From: Vandiemenella viatica
Lineage: Eukaryota; Arthropoda; Insecta; Orthoptera; Morabidae
Length of the DNA: 64,000 nt
Assembly: GCA_031002005.1 (NCBI GenBank)
Contig: CM061914.1
Span: 192,838,685-192,902,684, forward strand
Direction of reading: 5' to 3'
In this document: positions 58,401-64,000 of the stretch, one piece after another
Numbering within the stretch: the first letter of the stretch is position 1
Layout of the letters: every line of letters starts with the position of its first letter
Notes under the pieces: generated by a model
What the model was told of the DNA's origin: nothing
Database searches by the model: none
What the model saw: only the letters and a program-made list of their open reading frames with translations
Made by a program: the position numbers and the translations under genes

Positions 58401-60041
58401 AACAATTAATTATTTTGTTCAAATTCTTGAATGGAATAGGAGTTGCCAATAACATAATCTCTCAGTTTTTCTTTAAATATATCTTTATTTGCTGCAAACT
58501 GTTTTATACCCTTGGGAAGTTTATTAAACAGATGTATACCAGAATAATTAACTCCTCTTTGTACTAATGACAGAGATGTTTGTGGTTTGTGCAAGTTATT
58601 TCTGTTTCTTGTATTGAATTTGTGTACCTGTGAATTAAAAGTAAACAGGTTAAAATGATCTATGACATAGCACATGAGAGAATATATATACTGAGAAGTC
58701 ATTGTAAGAACATTGAGTTTTTAAAAAGTTTTCTGCAAGAAGTTCTTGGTTTTACCCTACACAACATCCTAATAGCTCTTTTCTGTGATATGAAAACTTT
58801 TTTACTTTGTGAAGAGTTTCCCCAAAAAATTATGCCATATGACATTACTAAATGAAAATATGAGGAGTAAACCTGTCTAGTTAATTCTAGATCTGCTGAT
58901 AGAGAAAGTGTTCGTATTGCAAAGGTGGCACTACTTAACTTCTTCAGTAGTGAAGTGATATGTTCATGCCAACAGAGTTTCTCATCTATTTTAATACCAA
59001 GGAATTTTGTACTCTTTGTTTCTAATATTGTGTTATTTTTATAGCTTACTTGTAAATCTGGCTGTGCATAATTTTTTGTTTTAAACCTAATGTAATGTGT
59101 TTTTTCAAAATTTAATTTTAATGAATTTGCCTAAAACCAATTTGCTACTTCACTAAGTACTTCATTTACATTAAATTCTAGATTGCTGTTTTTCTCACAG
59201 TCAGGTTAGTGTCATCTGCAAATAAAACACTCTTAACTTTGTCAGATAAGTTTCCAGGAAGGTAATTGATGTACAACAAAAAGAGGAGGGGTCCTAGGAC
59301 AGAACCTTGTGGAATTCTATGTTTTATTTTCTCCCAGTCTGAGGAAGTATCTTTACTTATTTTAGAATTAAAAATGGAAACTTGTTGCATTCGACTTTCC
59401 ATGTATAATTTAAACCAATTACCTGCAATTCCATAAATACCACAGTATTCCATTTTCTTCAAAAGTAATTCACGATTTACACAGTCAAATGCTTTTGCAA
59501 GATCACAAAATATTCCTACAGGGCTCATTTTATTATTCAGTTCCTCAAATGTGTTATTTAAAAATGAATATATAGCCATTTTTATAGATGATCCTTTTTG
59601 GAACCCAAATTGTGATTTAGTGAGTATATTATTTTGGGTAACATGTTTTATTACTCTACAATACATGACTTTTTCAAAAATCTTTGAGAATCCGGAAAGT
59701 AATGAAATGGGACGATAGTTATCTGCACATGCTGATTCTCCTTTTTTAAACAACAGTTTTACAACTGCATATTTTAGTCTATTTGGAAACACACCTTTCA
59801 TTAACAATTCATTACAAATGTGGGCAAGTACACGATCGATACAATCTGAACATCTCTTCAGTAATTTACATGAAATATTGTCATAGGCAATTATTTCAAA
59901 ACATAAAAATGTCGTACCTTCTGTCTTTTTCTCTTCCTCTTTTACCTCCTTTTCTTCATTTTCTTTAGCAACTGCAGTTTTACTTTCTAAAGCACGTCGA
60001 TACTGCAGACAGGGTATGGCACTCAAAGGAATCTCGTGTTT
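36566..60041 (-). CDS. pasha: pasha / DGCR8 homologue, 3' nine exons
   Basis: Pasha (DGCR8) binds primary microRNA hairpins and positions Drosha in the nuclear Microprocessor. Exons 60041-59918, 53657-53504, 51261-51149, 50071-49940, 43992-43787, 43527-43427, 43147-42991, 41485-41291 and 36658-36566 sum to 1,275 nt, exactly 425 codons with a stop. Order: [16 protein letters not shown] (heme-ligand IPC), an acidic Lys/Glu stretch, the dimerisation block [17 protein letters not shown] and [21 protein letters not shown], dsRBD1 ([18 protein letters not shown] to [10 protein letters not shown]), dsRBD2 ([10 protein letters not shown] to [16 protein letters not shown]) and a C-terminal helix for Drosha ([16 protein letters not shown]). 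The seen part corresponds to about the last 430 residues of the 770-residue human protein; exons upstream of the IPC exon, including the WW-type segment, are off the window. Tentative 53504 donor: see findings. Confidence 0.95.
36963..37190 (-). repeat. SINE-1 copy
   Basis: Same arrangement as 18482-18722 with head GGTGGGCGAGTGG and B-box-like GGTTTGATTCC on the minus strand. Followed on the right by a TAA microsatellite at 37306-37322. In the last pasha intron. Confidence 0.78.
38198..38975 (-). pseudogene. LINE-A copies (short and longer)
   Basis: 38198-38290 is only the 3' end beginning 'tttaatttaattgcaatgga'. 38605-38975 has the fuller C-terminus: [58 protein letters not shown]. In a pasha intron, same strand as the gene. 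Confidence 0.85.
39905..40085 (+). repeat. SINE-2 copy
   Basis: tRNA-like head GCCTTGTGGCTCAATGGTTA and B-box-like AGTTTGAATCC, then the body 'gaacgcttccgtggtttgaa'. Ends in a CA/TA microsatellite at 40079-40115. Confidence 0.72.
40480..40740. repeat. foldback family copy
   Basis: 'cttagaaccttattgatgtg' on one side and 'cacacgaataaggttcaaaa' on the other form an inverted pair; related to 3470-3640. Confidence 0.55.
40840..41100. repeat. degenerate tandem repeat
   Basis: Four variants of 'ggctgtaaaggg(t/a)c(g/a)gcca' occur at about 40846, 40916, 41018 and 41072, each followed by A-rich sequence. Unequal spacing; function unknown. Confidence 0.5.
41291..41485 (-). CDS. pasha: pasha exon, dsRBD2 end and tail
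   Basis: Acceptor 'gtttcttcttcag', donor [25 protein letters not shown], then a Glu/Lys-rich stretch and [20 protein letters not shown], the conserved tail helix. Confidence 0.95.
41741..41885 (+). repeat. SINE-1 copy, reverse orientation
   Basis: Reverse complement matches SINE-1 ('gatgttgaggtcattag'-like start; 'tttgaaggaaccacccttgc'). Head truncated. In a pasha intron. Confidence 0.65.
41938..42647. mobile_element. TIR element, ~0.7 kb, strongly A/C-skewed
   Basis: A 28-bp perfect terminal inverted repeat (left 41944-41971, starting CAATTGAATGTTTGTGTATT; right 42614-42641) extends to 34 bp with one mismatch. The interior is A- and C-rich on the plus strand with few G and T. No ORF. In a pasha intron. 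Confidence 0.8.
42991..43147 (-). CDS. pasha: pasha exon, dsRBD2
   Basis: Acceptor 'tatatttttcag', donor [26 protein letters not shown] then [20 protein letters not shown], the dsRBD2 strands and RNA-contact KNKRxGKQ. Confidence 0.95.
43427..43527 (-). CDS. pasha: pasha exon
   Basis: Acceptor 'ttttttcccag', donor [26 protein letters not shown] then [13 protein letters not shown]; matches the HISIEDSRV block before dsRBD2. Confidence 0.95.
43787..43992 (-). CDS. pasha: pasha exon, dsRBD1 core
   Basis: Acceptor 'gttcatttag', donor [25 protein letters not shown] then [20 protein letters not shown], the strands and helix 2 with the RNA-binding KK. Confidence 0.95.
44088..44275 (-). repeat. SINE-1 copy
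   Basis: 'ggctttacacgttgtcagtg', 'aggcatttgcctggcctgat' match the family; head reads GTTGGTCAGTGGTAACACTC on the minus strand, with the B box replaced. In a pasha intron. Confidence 0.7.
45208..47319 (-). pseudogene. hAT-like transposase, three ORF pieces
   Basis: The transposase excises and reinserts the element through an RNase-H-like DDE core. Piece 1 (47319-46738) starts [19 protein letters not shown], then a BED-type zinc finger [12 protein letters not shown] with RSHAKGLKH. Piece 2 (46683-46141) has [11 protein letters not shown] (second Asp), [15 protein letters not shown] (CxxH) and FCAVRWIEN (RW motif). Piece 3 (46017-45208) ends [16 protein letters not shown], the C-terminal hAT dimerisation and catalytic Glu region. 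The first Asp is in VIGFDG between pieces 1 and 2, where a stop and a frameshift occur; another break lies at 46020-46140. A 5' UTR intron is predicted (donor GTAAGT 47518-47513, acceptor just above 47336). Confidence 0.88.
47511..48340. repeat. duplicated 5' leader of the hAT element
   Basis: The segment from 47521 is repeated at an offset of exactly 480 bases ('gatcacac' at 47581 and 48061; 'tccaatt', 'aattaga(c/t)gtgatcacac'). Further out 'ctgtttacac' recurs at 47731 and 48295. See findings. Confidence 0.8.
48855..49008 (-). pseudogene. LINE-A scrap
   Basis: Minus strand gives [24 protein letters not shown] residues with the usual 'cccttacctacaaatgaaaa' block on the plus strand. Cut by the hAT end at 49009. 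Confidence 0.65.
49009..49470. mobile_element. hAT MITE, decayed right end
   Basis: Starts CAGGGGTGGCCAATCCGCGG, the well-known hAT CAGGGGTGGCCAA end with CGGCCC-rich subterminal; towards the right 'gtggcccgcaagatcatttg' is the mirrored subterminal. The exact right terminus is unclear (candidates near 49440 and 49470) and no TSD was found. Confidence 0.65.
49940..50071 (-). CDS. pasha: pasha exon, dsRBD1 helix 1
   Basis: Acceptor 'acaagcag', donor [26 protein letters not shown] then [18 protein letters not shown]. Confidence 0.95.
51149..51261 (-). CDS. pasha: pasha exon
   Basis: Acceptor 'tatcttcacag', donor GTGAGG. Encodes [18 protein letters not shown] then [18 protein letters not shown], the basic helix and strand following the dimerisation block. 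Confidence 0.92.
51670..51740 (-). repeat. tRNA-like SINE head
   Basis: Minus strand: GTTATCACAGTGGTCTCGTG and a B-box-like GAGTTCAAATC. Belongs to a third SINE type, or is a decayed tRNA pseudogene. Confidence 0.5.
52649..53049. mobile_element. MITE with G-rich arms, ~400 bp
   Basis: Left end GGATCATCCATAAACTACAT and right end (reversed) GGGGAGCGTGTATAAACCAC match in the core ATAAACYAC(R)TRGCT. Both arms continue into G-runs on the plus strand ('gggggggg'), as part of an inverted structure with 'cacgtagct'. A TAT on each side would be a 3-bp duplication, as in PIF/Harbinger elements. Low certainty of the family. Confidence 0.6.
53280..53450. repeat. foldback family copy
   Basis: 'gagaaaataatgcatcacttaccat' and the reverse complement 'tggcaagcgatggattattt' form a palindrome of about 170 bp around 53365. 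Related to 3470 and 40530. Confidence 0.65.
53504..53657 (-). CDS. pasha: pasha exon, dimerisation block
   Basis: Acceptor 'catgtaag'; encodes [11 protein letters not shown], then [20 protein letters not shown]. The donor at GTAATT (53503-53498) keeps the frame; the stronger-looking GTAAGT four bases earlier does not. Confidence 0.85.
54690..55242 (+). pseudogene. LINE-A post-RT and C-terminus
   Basis: Begins with [18 protein letters not shown] and the post-RT tract, then a 91-codon open piece ending in [20 protein letters not shown] and MKEFKIKI. 5'-truncated; a GA microsatellite (55363-55399) follows. Confidence 0.8.
55640..56245 (-). pseudogene. LINE-A copy split by a SINE
   Basis: 55640-55925 and 56130-56245 together read the post-RT LINE-A region ('cactacacagtacgagtccg', 'tccaacagaat', then 'ccaataaatgaagatatctg'), with a SINE-2 between. 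Confidence 0.65.
55925..56125 (+). repeat. SINE-2 copy inside LINE-A
   Basis: tRNA-like head 'aaggtagatcactggataag', B-box-like AGGTTCATATCC, body 'gttcagattactcattagac'. Interrupts the minus-strand LINE-A. Confidence 0.7.
56335..57587. mobile_element. hAT element, 1.25 kb, perfect TSD
   Basis: Ends CAGTGCTCTCGAGCCTACC and, right reversed, CATTGGTCTCGAACGTCC; flanks TTCACAAC at 56327-56334 and 57588-57595 are identical. No transposase; a LINE tail fragment is nested inside. Confidence 0.88.
56790..57110 (-). pseudogene. LINE tail fragment inside the hAT
   Basis: Minus strand contains [18 protein letters not shown] and WKVP with the order of a LINE C-terminus ('RWxGHVxRM' type). Nested in the element at 56335-57587. 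Confidence 0.55.
57655..57835 (-). repeat. tRNA-derived SINE (SINE-3)
   Basis: Minus strand head GTTGCCCAAGTGGTAGAGCA (A-box) and B-box-like GGATTTGAACCC, followed by a body with 'tcttcaaagctgaatgtctg'. Confidence 0.65.
58195..59905 (-). pseudogene. LINE-B retrotransposon, RT and C-terminus
   Basis: The minus strand has a long open [22 protein letters not shown] then [72 protein letters not shown] and FADDTNL, i.e. RT blocks 1-5 of a jockey/CR1-type LINE. After a decayed middle, 58702-58406 gives [19 protein letters not shown] and [16 protein letters not shown], the C-terminus. The 3' end has a (TAAA)n tail at 58195-58215. Truncated at the 5' end within the RT domain, and lying 13-20 bp behind a pasha splice donor. 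Only few breaks: a fairly young copy. Confidence 0.9.
59918..60041 (-). CDS. pasha: pasha exon with IPC motif
   Basis: Acceptor 'ttttgtccacag', donor GTACGA. Forty-one codons plus one base; phase 0 in. LSAIPCLQY matches the Pro-Cys that ligates heme in vertebrate DGCR8. The open frame runs on into a LINE only because the LINE lies directly behind the donor. Confidence 0.92.
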
Positions 60042-60254
60042 CTGTGGACAAAATACTGAACTTTAGAACCAGACATAGAAATGAGCTCAGCAATACACAA
60101 TAAAATAATCTCTAATTTGCTACTTACTAATAAGAATGAAGAAAGTAAATAAAAGTTTATTAAATGTGAAGGATGTCTCACTACAAAAATAAGATTAGTA
60201 CAAAAAGGCACCTCTTCCAGCAGAACACTTTGTCATGCAAACGATTACACTATT

Positions 60255-60400
60255 TCATTCGTTTCAAAAGATACTCTTGCCTCATGGGGATACCTGGGAG
60301 AACAGAAGTAGCTTTCGATAAAGCTCTCCGGCCATCCTGATCTGGGTTTTCCCAGATCACTTAATGCGAATGCAGGAATGGTTCCTCACAATAGCCCATG
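60255..60400 (+). repeat. SINE-1-related copy
   Basis: 'ggccatcctgatctgggttt' and 'cccagatcacttaatgcgaa' are the reverse complement of SINE-1 body sequence. Partial. Confidence 0.5.
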
Positions 60401-60799
60401 GGTGCCTCCTGCCATATTCCGTATATCCCTTCCAAACTATTACCCTTTCGGATAGGTGCAACGTACCCTCCGCTATACACTTTTAGTGAATTGCGGAGTA
60501 ATAGTAATAGTAGTAATAGTAATAGAACAGCCAGATACCATACGTTCATGAGGGGAGAGATAAACTATGGTACATTTGTTGTCAGGTCCACAAACCAGAA
60601 TGAATGTATTCCAATTTGACTTCTAATCAGCTATTGACAAAGCCATCGCAATGGCAGAAAAATTACCTCACATTTTGTGACAAGACAGCATTTGAATTTG
60701 ATATCGAGAAAGAGAGTGGATAAGCTGTCGAAAATTTATTGTATGTAGGTATTTTGATAGTATTGTGGCTTAAAGAAGCATTTTGTAAATAACTATATG

Positions 60800-61480
60800 T
60801 AAAGGCTCAGATACTTCACAATAAATTGCTGAGCGCAGTGGTGTGCAGTGTAATTGTCGAGCTAGTTGGAAGCTGACCTTCGAACATGCCTAACGCTGAG
60901 TAGGAGTGTGGCATATACTATTGGTAGCGCGGACAAGGCTTCAGTTTAATATATATAAAGAGGAAGAAAGGGTGAGATAAAGCTGTCCCTTTAAGTTAAT
61001 GTATGAAGCTGGTTGCCACAGAGCCTTGCAGCTGATTTGGAGCGCAGCATTCTGACATTAGTAGAATGTGCCAGGCTTCACACTGTTTAGTACAAGGAGG
61101 ACAAAAAGCAAGTTAGTGCTGTCCCATTAATATGAACTTTAGGTGTCACGAAGAATATTTGAGTCGATAGAATTTTCAGTACGTGTGTGTACACGGCAGT
61201 CAAGCCTATAGCGTGGTCAGAACCAGTAGTCTGAAGAGAAGAAGTTACGCGATAAGTTTATCAACCATGGATAAGACTATTTCGTTCAGTAGTGGTGATC
61301 AGCAGTGTATTTGTTATGTGAATTAAACCAAGATAAACTTAAGATCAACCATAACATATAACCAATATCACAAGCCCAAGGGCACAGCACGTTTTATCGT
61401 GACAATTTGACGAAAAGAAGATTCGTGTTCCATACAGAAACATGGCATAAGGTTCTGTCCAGAAACTCATCTTTGTATTA
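60800..61480 (+). repeat. possible LTR-like region, unproven
   Basis: A balanced-GC block with two diverged tandem units: 'aggaagaaagggtgagataaagctgtcccttt' near 60960-60993 and 'acaaaaagcaagttagtgctgtcccatta' near 61100-61130, each after a 'caggcttca' or 'aaggcttca' block. TATATATAAAG at 60950-60960 could be a TATA box. No matching second LTR or primer-binding site seen. Confidence 0.3.
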
Positions 61481-61639
61481 ATTGTAAGGTTAATTTTTAT
61501 ATTCAGTGAACTTTAATTCAATTTCTTCCCATCTGCAAACATGATTAATGAATTATCTATTGAAATATATAGCTACGATAAAGTTAAAAGATGATCACAT
61601 ATCGTCATCTGTGAAGGTGACGAGGTCTCAGGTTATATA

Positions 61640-61745
61640 TATAATACAGTGGAAACAAGGAAGGACAGGGAAAGTAAATCTCCTAACTTCCATAAGTGAA
61701 GGCAGGACGATAGCACTAATATATTTTGGTTGTATATCTCAATCA
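61640..61745 (+). repeat. foldback family scrap
   Basis: 'aaggaaggacagggaaagta' and 'cataagtgaaggcaggacga' resemble the arms at 3500 and 53290. Confidence 0.45.
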
Positions 61746-61759
61746 TGTAAGTAGACAAG

Positions 61760-64000
61760 AAACACGACCAGGCAATCAGATGTGTACACACCGATACTGC
61801 TCCCCACTTGAATCATAAATTAGAAAGTGCAAGAATAGCAGGGGTATGGGAAAATATTACAGTATCAATAATCAATAAATATGGAGAATATTATCAATGG
61901 AAGTGAGAGAACATAGCAAAAGTAAACACAGAGAAAAAAGTACATAAACTAGTACTGTCAGGTGCACATAACTCTTGCGCAATCGGGGGCTCTGCATGCA
62001 GGCGGTGTATTAAATTGAATTGGAGGGAAGGGAGGATGGGGGGAGAAATCAATAAGAAGTTGTTTGAGGAGTTCATTATTCATTTTGCAAAAAATTTTCT
62101 TTTAAAATTATTTTCGGATGAGAAATTTTTTTTTTGAAAAAAGGCAATTTCATGACATATTTACTATCATCTATATACCTGAATCCAGACCCAAAGCAAA
62201 AACCACCTCCTACTTGTCCTCGATTCCTAAGCAATAGCCACTCCATCAGCTTCATATGGACTTCCTCCCTTACGTTTCCTATATTGATGTTGATATTTCT
62301 TTATGGAAAGGTGGTCTCCATACCTCTGTTCATATCAAGCCAACAAATTTACAGCATTGACAGTTGTTATGCCGTCCACACTAAAAGCTCCCTTGCCTAT
62401 AGTCTTGCTGTTACTGGCAGACAAGTTCATTCTGATAAGGAAGCTTCGCAAAAAGAAACGTCTTATATTCAAACTTACCCTTCACATAACAATTCCAATC
62501 CTGCACTTCTAAAAACTAAGCCCATCTCACAAATGCGTTAAATGCATTCCAGACTGGGCCATCTTCTATTTTTCAAATTATGATCTATCCATTAGCTTTA
62601 TTTTTTTTCTATAAAAGGTCTTTGCTAGAATAATTACTCCTTGGAAGATTATTTTTCCTCACAGGGACAATTGAGTACAGAGAAATGACTCGTGAAATGT
62701 GCACGTTTTGGTTTTATCAGTCCTCGTGAGATATATAGCCGAGGTAATCATTATTCATCAATTTTCCTGAAGCTAAGTAGCTACTAACCATTCCACTAAT
62801 GAGTGACTTGTGCTGTCATCAAGAAACTCTCACTATTTGCTGTAAATAAAACCTTGCAGCTAGAAGTTTGGTTAAGTCATGGTGGGAGGAACTATTTAAT
62901 AGCATTGCCCGCAACTTCATTTAATTGGATAGTTAATGTACAGGTTAAACCAATTGTACCAAATTTAGCTCAACTTAGCCCCTCTGAATAATAATAGGCT
63001 GTTTGTACACTGAAATCATGACCAGTATTTCAATTACAAGAATTAACTAAACCCAACCAATTGCTTTTGCAAGAATTGTGTTCAACAAAAAGTGGGAACT
63101 AATTTGTGGATAGTACCGTCTTAAATTTCTCAACTTTTTAACTTCACAACAAAATTAAACACACCTAGCTTTACCATTCGGAGTATGTATCGGCTGCACA
63201 TTATTCGAAATCCCACCCAAATCCGACTGGTACTTTTTGAGTCAATTGCGTTCAATGAAAAATGGGTACTAATGAGTGCATACTTCACCTTAAATTTCTT
63301 AGCTTCCTGAATTCATTTCCTATTTTAACCCCAGAAGTTGGAGCTGTATACTACTCAAAATTTGACCAGCAGTTTTTGCTTGAATCGCGTTGACCCGATC
63401 AGACAGAAAGAGAGACGGACTGACACAAATTTTAAAAGCAGTTCCTTTTCAAAAGTATCTTTCTTCTGGTTACAATCTTATTACATGTATAGATTTATCT
63501 TGATTTTAAGTAATCATTACAAGATAGAAACTATTCTTTTTTAACCAACAACCTACCATTAATTTACTTTAAAAATAAAATTCAATCATTGGCTTCCATG
63601 TTATCAACCAAAAGAGATGTATTCTCCCATTTACTAATATTAACTTTATCATACTTCCTACCAACCTTTGCCAAGCATTAGAGAAGATAAAATATAGTTT
63701 AACATTTCCAGCAGAGCCAAAAGCATTGCAAGGTGCTTATTTAATTAAATATCAAGAATTACATAGAGAACTCCAGCAAGTTTCCTTCAATATTTCACAA
63801 CACATTCTACAGAATGCTTACCTATATATCATATAGATGCAAAATAAATCAGAATAACTGTAGAAAGAATAAAACAACAATTTAGCAAACTTAAGGGCAA
63901 CAAGAGGACAGTTACAGAGGAAAACAGTGATTATTGATGCAGAGCACACAATATTTGGCGTTCTTTTCTGAAAACATTGTTACTGATAATGACACAAAAA
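61760..64000. other. unassigned sequence, upstream flank of pasha part
   Basis: No supported exon. An open frame at 62134-62541 (+) has no recognisable domain. 62780-63430 has a repeat-like pattern ('tttgagtcaattgcgttcaatgaaaa' near 63240, 'gaatcgcgttgacccgatc' near 63385). Upstream pasha exons must lie beyond the window or be missed here. Confidence 0.4.

Noticed and set aside
59178..60026. A single 282-codon ORF joining pasha-like residues to a reverse transcriptase
   Set aside because: The first 40 or so codons are a pasha exon with clear acceptor and donor; the rest is a LINE lying directly behind the donor. It is a positional accident, not a domain fusion gene.
62134..62541. 135-codon plus-strand ORF
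   Set aside because: No recognisable domain, low-complexity composition, no splice or transcript evidence; likely chance.
1..64000. CRISPR array, bacterial operon or prophage-like system
   Set aside because: Introns, SINEs, LINEs and nuclear genes show a eukaryotic chromosome. The only tandem repeat array is the 163-bp satellite, which has no spacers.

Overview
The window is eukaryotic and almost certainly from an insect with a large, repeat-rich genome. It is AT-rich, genes are split by kilobase introns, non-LTR retrotransposons with A/T-rich tails and tRNA-derived SINEs are abundant, and there are several mariner, Tc1 and hAT copies plus a 1,000-base run of N (15381-16380). I cannot name the species. 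Host coding sequence is only about 2.5 kb of the 64 kb.

Three host genes are supported. (1) A minus-strand gene ends near the left side: two GC-rich terminal exons (10599-10817, 6862-7176) joined in phase 0. I do not recognise the product. (2) On the plus strand, four exons (16948-17057, 19260-19427, 24480-24578, 25020-25154) join without a frame break into a SUN domain, the C-terminus of a nuclear-envelope LINC-complex protein. Its N-terminal part is upstream or in the N gap. (3) On the minus strand, nine exons between 60041 and 36566 join into 424 codons of pasha/DGCR8, the dsRNA-binding partner of Drosha in the Microprocessor. They cover the heme-ligand IPC motif, the dimerisation region, both dsRBDs and the Drosha-binding tail. 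Exons upstream of the IPC-motif exon, including the WW-type segment, lie beyond 64000. The SUN and pasha genes are convergent, with about 11 kb of repeat-dominated sequence between their stop codons.

Layout: 1-6.5 kb degenerate LINE fragments and a SINE; 6.9-10.8 kb the unknown gene, whose intron holds nested hAT-like elements and a palindromic Tc1 copy; 10.9-12.2 kb an almost intact mariner; 12.2-13.5 kb a tandem satellite with a two-unit higher-order pattern; 14.2-15.0 kb a Tc1 pseudogene; 15.4-16.4 kb the gap; 16.9-25.4 kb the SUN gene with LINE, SINE and foldback elements in its introns; 25.6-36.5 kb an intergenic graveyard; 36.5-60 kb pasha, whose introns carry a 3.8 kb hAT with transposase pieces, a TIR element, hAT MITEs, SINEs and a LINE lying just behind a splice donor; 60-64 kb mostly unassigned.

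I found no CRISPR array, bacterial operon or clearly new defence or metabolic system. The best leads are two competing donors in pasha, the LINE beside a pasha donor, the hAT element with a 5-bp target duplication and duplicated leader, the dimeric satellite, the palindromic Tc1 and large nested foldback structures. All element boundaries with a stated target-site duplication were read directly; family names are recognition from motifs, not database results.
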